From Cannabis sativa (taxonomy: Eukaryota > Streptophyta > Magnoliopsida > Rosales > Cannabaceae), in contig NC_083605.1 of NCBI RefSeq assembly GCF_029168945.1, forward strand, positions 26,921,280 through 26,985,279: 64,000 nucleotides of DNA, read 5' to 3'. The notes below the pieces were generated by a model that saw only the letters and a list, made by a program, of their open reading frames with translations, searched no databases and was not told the DNA's origin. The position numbers and the translations under genes were made by a program. The stretch's first letter is position 1; each line of letters begins with the position of its first letter. Shown here piece by piece: positions 11,541-23,311 of the stretch.

Positions 11541-13929
11541 TAATATAAAACAAAATGTGCATTTCAAATAATCTCAACACCTTGATATACAAATCAAGTG
11601 TAGTAGTAGTAAACTCCTCTTAATAGGATCTGAAAGGTTGAATTAAACACAACCTTTTCTCCACCATTACTCTTCCTTAATCACAAAATCATTGATAATG
11701 TGAAATTCCTCTCTATATGTCTACTCTCTTGGGATACTGGATTCTATACCTCTGGCAACTACTTCTTGGTTATTCAGGAAGTAACACTAGTAGCTAAGGC
11801 AATTTGGAATGGTGCTAAAGATGTATAGAACTTTCCTTAGACTGAATAAGTACCTTTCCTGCAACTTTAACATTCAGTCCCTTCCTGGTAGACCTAGAGA
11901 CTTCAGATAGGTTTTTACACTTCTCCAAAATCATTATTCCACCCCCAGAGTAATCACCATCTTATCAGAAAGATTTTCTAGCACAAAGGCAAATTTCGAA
12001 ATCTGATGTGGTGTAGTCTAAGAGTTTTAAACACACTCTTATAGACTAACATATAGTTCCTCTTCTTTATCTTAAGATTTACTTGATTGTCTTCCAACGT
12101 TCTTCTCCTGGATTAATCTGAGACCTACTCATTACTCCCACTCAAAAGTAGGTGTCTGGTCTAAGGCATACAAAAGCATATCTAAGAGCTCTCACTGTTG
12201 ATTTAAGAAATTCTTTCATGGCTTTATCTTTTCTGGAATAGTTGAGACTTTTCCTTAGATAAATAAAATCTATGTCTAAGAAGTTGTGAAGCTTCTATAG
12301 ATTGCCATTAGAAAGAAAATGCTTCGGCATCTTACTAAAGTAAGTTGCTTGCATTAGAGTAAGTAATTACCAGGTATACCACAAGCCATAGGTTTTGATA
12401 AACTCAAACCTATAATACTAGGATTAAGAAGTTTGTTAAGTCCATTGAATAGACTTATAAACGAAAATTTCCTTTTATGTCCTTGTAATAGAAAACTTTA
12501 GGTTACTCCGTGTGAATGGATTAAACCATAGTTCTATTGGCTTTTCTTCTTAGTTTCCTATCTTGACAATCCATTACTTATTTAAACTCACAATGGATTT
12601 TAATCACTAGTGTCTTCCAAGTCATAAGAAGGTGAGTTCCTAGAAACTCTCCCACTACGACAAGGTACCGTGAATTATGTCTAAGAAAACTAAATGGTAT
12701 TAACCTCTTTGGTTGTGACAAGAAAACAGAGGCAGTGGGATCATCATATGTCATATAAGATGATAGAACACTTTTGGAATCAAGAAAAATATCTCCTTTA
12801 TTTGCTACTTTATTTTCAGACTTAGTCATTTTCTTAGAAAAGTAGTATTTGTTCGAACAAACACTTTCTTATCTATTGACAATGGGATGGTCCACCCCTA
12901 ATCACTTAGAATAGCTAACAAACCATGGTTAACAGTTCTAGCTTTTCTTAAGATTTTGATTAGGTCATTCATGAATCTAGTAATGATTTACATTAAGTAT
13001 ACAACCATTACATCATTCTGAAATTGTATTACCATAGAAGGATTTAGGCAAGGACTAGTAACTAATCATCAATGCAAATCGAAATTTCTGGGGAGGTAAG
13101 TTTGGATATAATTCAAAAATCAATTTAATGATCTTTGAACTGCATATCTACTAACTATTTCTCCACCCCTATCAGTTCACAAGATCTTTAACCACTTACC
13201 TTAATGGTTTTAACCATTGCGAGAAATTAATGAAAATTTTTTAAACATTTCAAATTTCTTGCATAAGGTATAATCTAGAGTGATCGTTTTAAGAATACTA
13301 CGAAAAACTCATATCCACCCCTGAATGTACATCCATCTGCGAATGAGATGAACTACTTTCAGTGGATATAGGCATATTAACTCTTTGCAGAGATTAATCT
13401 TGTCAAATTAACTATGATCAAGATACAAATGCCATAGATTAATAAAAAATGTGGTTGAGTCTTTTGATGACTTAGGTATAGTTACATCAAAGAGTTCTTA
13501 GAATAGTGCAAGTGGATCCTGGTCACAGAATACTAAACTCATATTCCATACAGTTTGAAACCAATGATAGAAAATGGTTATTAAACACTTGTAAAAGTGT
13601 AACTGTATTGTATTCTGGAATTAGAAATATAAGAAAATTTCTGTTTGGAATCTAAAATTAAAGTCAAAGACTTAAATTTATACCAAATATAATGAGTAAT
13701 TCTATCTTGGACCACCACTACTAATTTAACTCTAAGTCTTATTTGCCCATAAAGTAGGAGATTTCTAAGATTGAGGATTTATATCAATTGGGAATAGAAT
13801 TTCGGGATTATAATCATATGCGTCATTTAATTTCTTAAGAGAAAATATAATGACATGAAATGATTTATAGACCATTCATCCAATGATATGTTATTGAGCT
13901 AATTCGAAATGAATAAGCTAAGAGGAATT
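11541..13929 (-). pseudogene. pol relic of element B
   Basis: A colinear but coding-dead remnant of integrase through RNase H. It matches the relics in E (38771-41153) and D (27857-29099) far better than it matches the pol of I. Landmarks shared with I, on the minus strand, include the integrase GATAGGGGTGGAGAA block (near 13160), the TAGGGGTGGACCATCCC block (near 12895), the TGTCGTAGTGGGAGAGTTTC block (near 12650) and the RNase H GGGGGTGGAAT block (near 11945). The same lesions recur in all three elements, so the ancestor was already dead when it spread. Confidence 0.8.
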
Positions 13930-14710
13930 AGGATAATTTCGTTATTTAAATAAGAATCCAACGATGCTTCGATTAGTGAGAGTCAAAGTAATCTTATTTA
14001 TACAATCTTCTTGTTTCATATTGTAAAAATACTAGTCTAAGGTGTCATCAATTGATGAACAACTAGATGTTGCATATACAATATTTATCTTTCGAGATCT
14101 AACATTATTATGAATGTCTAATGGTGAAAATCCACTAGGGATTTATCTCATTAGATAAACAAGCCAAGTTAGACCAACAATGAAGATTCGAAATTAAACT
14201 ACAACTTAATAATAGAAAATAACATGGTTCAATATAAATTCATACACAATTTAGAAATTATTAAATATATAGCAAGTAGGAATGACAAGTGAAAATACTA
14301 AAACATACAATCCTAAATAATTTCTAAGGTTTTCAACAAACTGATATCAGTGTCCCGTTTACGCGAGAGTAAAAGATACCATCCATTGAATAGAGTTGTC
14401 AGCTCATCTAAAATGTTAAACATTCTAGCAACCTTTTATTCGATCAAAATTGGAATTCAGCGTTGTCCCGTTTAAGGGAGGGTCAAGGCAATTCTATCTT
14501 ATGAGCTTCCACCATTGTTTCATAATTTGCAAGTCAAATATGGTCGCCACCATTATGGTGATCCATACCATATAAAACACTTACAAACTACTTATCTTTC
14601 GAGATTAAACGGTGCGAAATTGCTAATGAACGTTCCTCCATTAGGGAGGATTACTCACTAAAACAAACGCGATGTAAAACCAACAATGGAGATCGAATAT
14701 CTTAATAATA
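13930..14710 (-). promoter_or_regulatory. duplicated leader cassette of element B
   Basis: Two tandem, diverged versions of the leader cassette. The transcript-proximal one (about 14206-14710) has the two CTCGCCTAAACGGGAC-type motifs (near 14351 and 14463, both slightly changed) and the CTAAT-type hairpins. The second (about 13930-14205) is a weaker copy, with a hairpin AAATCC-CTAGT-GGATTT near 14130 and an altered GACTCTC motif near 13980. The second copy stands where gag begins in elements A and I. Confidence 0.6.
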
Positions 14711-17700
14711 AAGCTCATTATTTAAAGAGAGTTGTATTTTCTTTGATTCTTTTTATTTAATCTATTTATTTTAAATATATATTTATTTAATTAAAATTTC
14801 CAATTTAGAATGAAAAATTCTAAATATAAATTTTAATTTAATATTTATAAATTTTACTTAGATGGATATGAAAATAACATGAATTATTTCCATCTTAGTA
14901 ATAATTTCCAATAAATATTTAGAAAAATATTGAATTGAAGTTGTTACAAAATTAATTTACAACTCAAATTTAATTTTCTATAAATATATATTGCATTTCG
15001 AAAAATTAAAGTATTTAAGGATACAATTTTCGAAAATGCATGTTAAAATAAAAAATAAATCCTTGAAAAATTATTCTAATTTAATGTTGGCCCAAAATTA
15101 ATTAATAAAATTAATTTACAACAAAAAAATATAATTTTCCTATTTAATTAAATATATATAAGAAAAATTTCAAATATTTAAGTATGATGATGAAAATCAA
15201 CTTAAATATTAATTTTCTATTTAATTAAATACACTAGAAAAATACTTCAAGCAAAAATATCACCTATCTAGATTTTCCTTTGACTAATTAATTCAATTTC
15301 TAATAATATACTTTAATTCATTTATGTTAAATTAATCAATAAATGAAAAAAAATCATTGATTTAAGTTGGTCCAAGAATTAATTAAAATATATAATTAAT
15401 TTACAACTTAATCTATTTTTTCAAGTAGAATTCGAAATTCCAGCAATTAAGAAATGCAATTTTGAAATTTGATTAATAAAATAAAGAAAAAATATATTTT
15501 GAAAATTATTTAAATTTAGTTGAAAAAATAAATTTCAACTAAAATAATTTTCTATTTAATTCAGTGTCATGAAAAAGAAATATTTAAGTATCATGATGAA
15601 AATCAACTTAGATATTTAATTTTCAAATTAATTAAATGTATTAAATTAAAGAAATAAATAATTAAGTGTAGAGAAGGCTTAATTATTAATCTCTAGTTTA
15701 ATACTAAGAAAAATATACTTAAAATAAATTGTACCAAAATTAATTAATTTAAATAATTAATTTCACAATGTATAATATTTTCCTATTTAATATTAGAAAT
15801 AATAAGTAGTCTAGAAATAACTATCTAGAAAATATCTTATTTGACTAAGTATCTTTTCCACAAAATTTGAAAAAATATCTAATTTAAGTTGTATTAGAAA
15901 AAATCTAGAACTTAAATATTTTCAAATTTAAATTTAATTAAATATCAAAAATTAAGTTGTAACCACTTAATTTGAAAATATTCCATTTTAAATTAATATT
16001 CGAAAAGATATCAACTTAAAAAAATATCTAAAGAATCTTAATAACCAATTCCTAAAATTCCTCAACTTAATTTTGAAATTTTAAATCCAAAAGATATTCA
16101 GATTTAAGTTGATTAGTTAGAGATAACTAAATATCAACTTAAATAGGAATATTTAATGAAAAATTTAAATTAAGCTTCAGAAAGAATCTAGATGGTTATA
16201 ATTCTATATTTAATTAAGAAAATATATATAGTTTAACTTAGAATAAAATTCTTTAAACTATGGTTTTCTTAAATTAATTTCAAAATAAATGAAATTAATT
16301 ATGTTGCTAATCAATTTTATTAGGTTAAACTAGTTTAATTAACCTAGTACAGTTATTAAAATGAGGCAAATGGGTCTTCACAATTGGGGTGGTTCATGTG
16401 AGGGGGTGCTGGGTTCAGTATGTCGTACCCACTACTATGGCTCCCAACTCTCACACAAGGCCCAAAAGAGAGGAATTTAACCTTAAAATGAACAACTGTT
16501 ATTAATTGAATAGGCCCAAAAATTAAGTGGGCCTAAATAAAATCTATCAAAAACTATGATATTTTATTTAGCAACAACAATCTATATGCATCTATAATGA
16601 AATTAAACACATAGGCTCACACAGGCACACATTTGGATGGATCCTATCATGTTGCTAGGTCATACATAGATGAAAGAAGATTGTAAATATACCTGTTACA
16701 AATTATTTACTTGACCAAGGGAGCCATGAGTTAAAATTAGATCATTGGATATGTCAACAAGTTAACCATGGCTATTTGCAATCAAGCAATAATAGGTTTT
16801 AAAAACTTACAAACAAGCTAAAACACATACTCCTGCAACAAGGTTAGCTGGATAGTTGGATGTAGGATTTATTTAATTTTAAATAAATAATTTTGAAAAA
16901 TAATTAATTAAATAAATAAAAAATTTATTTTCCAAATTTTTAAAAAAAAAATTTGAAAAAATTTCGAATTTTAAAAATAATATTTAAAAATATTTAAAAT
17001 TAAACCTACAATTTTGAAAAATTAGGTTTCAACCAACCTAAATATCATTTCAAAATTTGCTAAATACTTTTAAAAATTTAATGTTATTTTATAAATAGAA
17101 ATTAAATAAAAAATTAAAAAAGATAAATAAATATCTTTTTCACATTTTAAATGTAATTTAAATAAATAAAATAACAAAATTTAAAAGTTAGCAAAATATC
17201 TTGCATCTATTTAAAATTACATGATTATAGTTATCTTATTTTAAATTTAAATGAGGTCAAATTATTTAAAAAAAAAAATTAATTCAAAAAATTTAATATC
17301 TGACCTTAAATTTAAAAATAAGATAAGATATAATCAAATTTAAAAATAAGATAGATAATTAAGCAAAAAGATAGATATTTACTATTTTTCAAATTCAAAT
17401 TACACTAATATCATGAATTAAATTTAAAAAATATTAATTAATTTAATTATGATAATTAGAATTGAATTAGGAATAGTAAATGTATAAATACAGAACTACA
17501 CGAAAAATCGGAAGTTAAATCCATAAAAAAGCATGAAAAATCGAAGAAAAACGAAAAAAATGCGAGCTGTACGGACAGTATGCAAATGCGCGCAAGAGGG
17601 GTGCTTGGGCGTGAAACCTCGGTGCTCGTGGAGGCTGCATGATTTCCGCGCGCGCGCGGTGTGCAGCGACACCACCCCGATATTTTCGAAACTTCAAAAA

Positions 17701-17933
17701 ATCATAACTAATTCAAATTAAATCGAAATTGAGTTCTATAAAAAGGTAACTTGCTTAATTTTTTCCATACTATCCAATAAAAATAATTCCAGAAATATAT
17801 ATTCAATTATTTGTAACGAAAATTCACAAACATCAATCAATCATCAAATAACACTCAATACAACATGATACCATGCAAAACATCAAACAATTGTTTTAAA
17901 GTCCAAATTTCTTGCTAGCAAATCAATTTCCAT
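14711..17933 (-). other. AT-rich leader of element B with a GC-rich island
   Basis: A long untranslated leader between primer site and cassette. It is mostly AT-rich simple-looking sequence, with two exceptions. A conserved patch (about 16370-16490) carries GTACGACATACTGAACCC-type sequence. A GC-rich island (about 17560-17670) has CGCGCGCGCG runs, flanked by CTGTCCGTACA (minus strand) and a CGGGG stretch. Short frames across the island are not conserved with the other leaders and are not credible genes. Confidence 0.7.
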
Positions 17934-17946
17934 GGCTCTGATACCA
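17934..17946 (-). other. primer binding site of element B
   Basis: The minus strand reads TGGTATCAGAGCC two bases after the 5' LTR, complementary to the 3' end of plant initiator-methionine tRNA. Of the complete sites seen here this is the canonical one. Confidence 0.9.
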
Positions 17947-17948
17947 GT

Positions 17949-19794
17949 TGTTGGAAATTATTTACCAGGATCTTAGATCTACTCACAAGTATGTTGTTTA
18001 ACACCCTAAATATGAACTTTTTAAAACGATGAAATAAACACATATAAAGTTTAGGAAACCTTACATTGGGTGCAGCGGAATTAAATGTCTCCTTCCGTTC
18101 AGATATCTAGCCCTTGATTCCTTTTTGTAGCAGAGCATTATCAATATCTGAACCTGGATCTCTTTCTCTGATTCTTTAGTGCTGAAACTCCTTCTTGCTG
18201 AAAGTCTTTCTTCACGATCTTCCTCACTATGGTCGAGGTATCACTTGCTGTGTGTGGGCACTACTCTCACAATAAGAATTCCGAAATTCAAGAGGGAAGA
18301 GAGAGAAGAAGTGGCGGCTAAAGATAGGGAGAGAGAAAGGCTCAGGTTTTTCTCTGAAGGAAAAAGTAGAAAATTTAAGTGTAATTTTTCTGAAGCCTTC
18401 ACTATCTATTTATAGCATTCCACTAGGGTTGGGTTTGAATTATTTGGCATTTAAAATAATGAAAATATCAGAGAGAAAACCCTACAAAAGTGGCCGGCCA
18501 TACAAAGTGGATTTGGGCCTCACTTTTTGCAATTTTGCAGTTTTATCTTTTCTGCATCTCATTTTCTCAAAAACGCCAATTTTCAAATTCAACCATTTAA
18601 ATGCCAATTCTAACTATTTAATAACTATAAATAATTATTAAATAATATTCTTATTTATCATATTTATTAATTGAACCATACAAAGTATCATAATTAACAA
18701 ATATGCCCTAAAAACTCTTTCTTTACAATTTCGCCCTTACTTAGTGAAAAATTCACAAATAGACATAGTCTAATTTGAGAATTATAATTGATTAATCAAA
18801 ACCAATTATATGAGTCTTACAAGCAATATTATCTCAACTAGTGCGGGGACCATGGGTCTATATAACCGAGCTTCCAATAAGTAGATCAAGAATTTATTAC
18901 TAAAATTCACTCACTTATTAATTCTTCGTTGAATCCACGCATAGAACTTAGAATTGCACTCTCAGTATATAGAATGCTCTATATGTTCCACCATATAGAC
19001 ACATCATTAGTTATCCATTGTTATAATCCTAATTTGATCAATGATCCTCTATATGAACGATCTACACTGTAAAGGGATTAGATTACCGTTACACCCTACA
19101 ATGTATTTAATCCTTAAAACACTTAACCCCGTATAAATGATATTTCAGCTTATGTGAAATGAGATCTCCACCATTTATTTTCTTTTGGTCAAGCTCGAAG
19201 GAGATCATCCTTTACTTACTATTCGCCAGATAGAAGCTATAGATTCCATGTTTATGTTAGCGCTCCCACTCAATTGCACTACCGTGTTCCCAAAATGTAC
19301 GTATTACCCTGACCCAAAAGTAGGCTTAACTAACAAATCAAAGAACACGAATAGCCTCTTGAGATTGAGCCTAATCATAACAGGATTAAGATCATTTGAT
19401 CTATGATCAACTAGACGATATTGACTTGAATAGATATTACGGTAAGTTTAATAAATCTAAGTCAAAGTTCAATATCGGTCCCTTCCGATGCATACTCCAT
19501 GCATCCAACCTGAGCTTTACTTTAACCAATGCTCTGGAAAGAACATAGCATTTCTCCAAATGCAAGTAAACTCTTGTTGTAGATTATCATATTATTAAAA
19601 CCCTATGTCTGATAAATCTAGGAAACTTTATTCACATAGTCATGTTTACTTTCAGATGAATTTATACATTATGTACATATAATCATGAAATAAATCATGT
19701 TAACCATGCAACATCAAATGTTATTTCTGATCTATATTAATAAGTAAATCTCATTAGATTGAAATGAGTTTTATTTAGGGCATAAAACCCAACA
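17949..19794 (-). repeat. 5' LTR of element B
   Basis: An 1846-bp LTR with intact TGTTGG and CCCAACA ends. A promoter TATA box, TATAAATAG on the minus strand, lies at 18406-18414. The R/U5 side (17949-18400) carries the block with GTGCCCACACACAGCAAGTGAT-like sequence shared by all copies. Confidence 0.93.
18406..18414 (-). promoter_or_regulatory. LTR promoter TATA box, element B
   Basis: TATAAATAG on the minus strand, followed about 30 nt downstream by the expected transcript start area. The same motif lies in A 5' LTR (21855-21863), D (43531-43539), G (46045-46053) and both E LTRs. Confidence 0.7.
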
Positions 19795-19799
19795 GTACC
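19795..19799. repeat. target-site duplication of element B, right copy
   Basis: GTACC, matching 9674-9678 exactly. Confidence 0.95.
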
Positions 19800-21393
19800 C
19801 ACTTCTAATGGCCCCCAACTCTCACACAAAGCCCAAAAGAGAAGAATTTAACCTTAAAATAAATAACTGTTATTAATTGAATAGGTCCAAGAACTAAATG
19901 GACCTAAATAAAATCTATCATGGTGTGACATTTTATTTAGCAACAACCTATATGCATCTATGTAATAAAATAAACATATAGGCTCACACAGGTACACATT
20001 TGGATGGATCCTATCATGTTGCTAGGTCATACACAAATGAAAGAAGATTGTAAAATTTACCTGTTACAAATTATTTATTTGACCAATTGAACCATGGGTT
20101 AAAATTAGATCATTGGATCTGTCAACAAGTTAACCATGGCTATTTGCAATCAAGCAATAATAGGTTTTATAAAACTTACAAACGAGCTAAAACACATACT
20201 CCTGCAACAAGGTTAGCTCGATAATTGGATGTAGGATTTGTTTAATTTTAAATAATTAAATTTTGAAAAATAATTAAATAATAAAAAAAAATATTTATTT
20301 TCGAAAAAAATATAATATAATAAAATATATATATTCAAAATAAATAATAAAATAATATTTAAAATTAAACCTACAATTTTGAAAAATTAGGTTTCAACTA
20401 ACCTAAATATCATTTCAAAATTTACTAACTACTTTTTAAAAAATTTAATGTTATTTTATAAGTTAAATATTCAATAAAAATAAAAAAGATAAATAAATAT
20501 CTTTTTCAGATTTTATGATTTAATTTAAATAAATCAAATAACAAAATTTAAAAGTTAGCAAAATATCTTACTTCTATTTAAAATTACATGATTATAGTTA
20601 TCTTATTTTAAATTTAAATAAGGTCAAATTATTTAAAAAAATATTTAATTTAAAAATTTAAAATCTGACCTTAAATTTAAAAATAAGATAAGAATAATCA
20701 AATTTAAAAATAAGATAGATAATTAAGCAAAAAAGATAGATATTTACTATTTTCAAATTCAAATTACACTAATATCATGAATTAATTTTAAAAAAAATTA
20801 ATTAATTTAATTATGATATTTAGAATTGAAATAGGAATAGTAAATGTCTAAATACAAAACTACACAAAACATCGAAAGTTAAATCCATGAAATAGTATGA
20901 AAAATCGAAGAAAAACGAAAAAAAAATACGAGCTGTACGGACAATATGCTGAGCATACTGCCCGCGCGCGCGTATGGGAGTGGATGGCCGAGAAAACTTG
21001 GCGTAGCAGGAGTGCTGCATGATTTCCGCGCGCGAAGGGGCGAGATTCAGACAAGAAGCTCAGTCGAGCACTGTCTGAACGCGTGCTGTCCAAGGTAGTC
21101 ACCCTCGTCCGCGCTCGTGAGTGAGTGCATCATCCCTGATATTTTTTCGAAACTTCAAAAAATCATACCTAATTCAAATTAAATCGAAATTGAGTTCTGT
21201 AAAAAAGTAAACTGCTTAATTGTTTCCATACTATCCAATAAAAATAATTCCAGAAACAGAATTTCAATTATTTTTCACGAAAATTCACAAACATCAATCA
21301 ATCATCATATAACACTCAACATAACATGAAACCATCCAAATCACAAATAATCGTTTTAAAGTCCAAATTTCTTGCAAGCAAATCAATTACCAT
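19800..21393 (-). other. AT-rich leader of element A, primer-site-proximal part
   Basis: Continuation of the leader of A on the other side of B. The first 250 bp hold the conserved CACTTCTAATGGCCCCCAAC patch; the rest is AT-rich. A GC-rich island of about 200 bp (20930-21135) with CGCGCGCGCG runs is larger than, and only partly alike, the island in B. The shared part is near GCATGATTTCCGCGCG. No credible gene. Confidence 0.75.
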
Positions 21394-21406
21394 GGCTCTG
21401 AGGCCA
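21394..21406 (-). other. primer binding site of element A (variant)
   Basis: The minus strand reads TGGCCTCAGAGCC, two bases away from the canonical initiator-Met site TGGTATCAGAGCC. Element E carries the identical variant. Confidence 0.85.
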
Positions 21407-21408
21407 GT

Positions 21409-23306
21409 TGTTGGAATTTATTTTACCAGGATCTTAGATCTACTCACAAGTATGTTGTTTAACACCCTAAATATGAATTTTCTAAAACGATAAATAAACA
21501 CATATAAAGTTAAGAAAACTTTACATTGATTGCAGCGGAATAATGTCTCCTTCCACTCAGATCTCTAACCCTTGTATCCTTTCTGTCGCAGAGTATTATC
21601 AAGATCTGAGCCCGAATGTCCTTCTCTTTGTATGTGATCCTTCACAGTCTTCCAATCTATGATTGAGGTACCACTTGCTGTGTGTGGGCACTACTCTATC
21701 ACTAAGGGTTTTGAAATTATGAAGAGGAAAAGGGAGAGGGTAGGTTCGGCTATAGAACAGAGAGGGAAGGCTCAGTTTTTCGAAAAAGTAATTTTTTGAC
21801 AGAAAGCTTGTTGAAAACTTATGAAAACTTGTTATTTGACTGAGCCATCACTTTCTATTTATAGGCAACTACTAGGTTTAGGTTAGTAATTATTTGGCAT
21901 TAAAATAATGAAAATATCAATTTAAGAAACCATCCCAAGTGGCCGACCATAGGTGTTAATGGGCCTTACTTGGATTTTGCAGGTTTTACAAATTTTATTT
22001 CTATTTTCTCAAAAACGCCAATTTTCAAATTCTAACCTTTTAAATGCCAAAACTAATTATTTAATAACTAAAATAGATTATTAAATAATATTGTCATTTA
22101 ATTTAATTATTAATTAGACATATAAAGTCTATTAATAAATAAATAAACCTAGAATCTCTTTTTTTTACAATTTTACCCCTACTTAGTGAAAATTCACAAA
22201 TCAGACATAGTCTAACTTTAGAATTATAATTGATTAATCACAAATCAATTATTGAGTCTTACAAGCAGTATAGTCTCAACTAGAATGGGGACCATGGACC
22301 TATATGCTGAGCTTCCAATAAGTGAACCGAATTTACTAAGTAAATCCCTACTTATTAATTCTTCGTTGAATCCACTCTTAGAACTTAGAATTGCACTCTC
22401 AGACTTATATAGAGCATATTATATGTTCCACGATATAGTTATGCTATCTCATTTAATCATTGTTATAATCTTATTGTGATCAAAGATCCTTTATACAGAT
22501 GATTTACATCGAGATGGGATAATTTTACCGTTCTCACCCCTCAACGTATTTTGCCCCTTAAAACACTTAGCTACCTGTAAATGATGTTTAGTGATCTAAG
22601 AATTAGTCACTTAAACAAGAGCTCATCCATTTACTTCTATTTAGCTAAGCTCGAAGGGAATCATCACTTGACTTCTATACACTAGTAGAAGCTATAGATT
22701 CCATATTTATGTTCAGCACTCCCACTCAATCATACTATCATGTTCCCAAAATATACGTATCACCCTGACCCAAAAGTAGGCTTAACTAATAAATCAAAGA
22801 ACATGAATAGCACTCCTGAGTTGAGCCTAAGCATATCAGGATTTAGATTCTTTTAATCTTAAGATCAACTACTGATATTGACTTGGAAAGATATAACGGT
22901 AAGTTTATAATACCTTAACTAAGTTGCAATATCAGTCCAGTCCAATGTATACTCCATACATTCGAAACTAGTATACTTTACCAATGTCCTGGAAAGAACA
23001 TAACACTTACTCCATGTGTAAGTACACATCATCGCTGATTATCACATCAGTGTAAATCCAAAACACTAATGAAATAGGGACTTAGTCTTTTGATTCATAT
23101 GATCACAATCACATCCCATTGTGTTGACGATACTGTAATTGTGAATAAACATATGATCTGGACTTAACTGATTTTGTGTATAAATGTAATAAACATATTA
23201 AACCATTAGCATGTAAAATTCATGCAAACATATATCACTTCAAATTTCTTATATTGATAACTAATCAGATTGTAAAAGGGTTTTATTTAGGGCACAAAAC
23301 CCAACA
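21409..23306 (-). repeat. 5' LTR of element A
   Basis: A 1898-bp LTR with TGTTGG/CCCAACA ends, paired with 1204-3096. The TATA box TATAAATAG on the minus strand is at 21855-21863. Confidence 0.93.
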
Positions 23307-23311
23307 TAAAC
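23307..23311. repeat. target-site duplication of element A, right copy
   Basis: TAAAC; the left copy is TAAAAC at 1198-1203. Confidence 0.8.

Larger units (their letters stand above)
9679..19794 (-). mobile_element. Ty1/copia element B, gag-less non-autonomous
   Basis: A complete 10.1-kb minus-strand element with perfect 5-bp duplications (GTACC), inserted in the leader of A. The order in its own sense is 5' LTR (17949-19794), primer site, AT-rich leader, a conserved leader cassette followed by a diverged second cassette where gag should be, a dead pol relic, polypurine tract and 3' LTR. There is no gag and no usable frame. Its layout is the same as D and E, so these three form one non-autonomous subfamily of the large-retrotransposon-derivative kind. 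The LTRs differ by a few percent by eye. Confidence 0.93.
1204..23306 (-). mobile_element. Ty1/copia element A (gag-only, Angela/BARE-like), with B and C nested inside
   Basis: A complete minus-strand LTR retrotransposon expanded to 22.1 kb by two later insertions. Without them it would be about 10.1 kb. In its own orientation it reads 5' LTR (21409-23306), primer site, long AT-rich leader (21393-19800, then 9678-7619), gag (7618-4890), a shrunken pol relic (4813-3112), polypurine tract and 3' LTR (1204-3096). The flanks are TAAAC-type duplications in the reverse transcriptase of gypsy element J. Gag is recognisable but pol is not, so it resembles the gag-only class of non-autonomous LTR elements and would need pol supplied in trans. 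G is a second copy of the same subtype. Confidence 0.9.

Noticed and set aside
17515..17721. Overlapping 60-codon frames on both strands over the GC-rich island of B (and similar ones at 20820-21102 in A).
   Set aside because: Frames open on both strands reflect base composition. They are not conserved between A, B, E and I.
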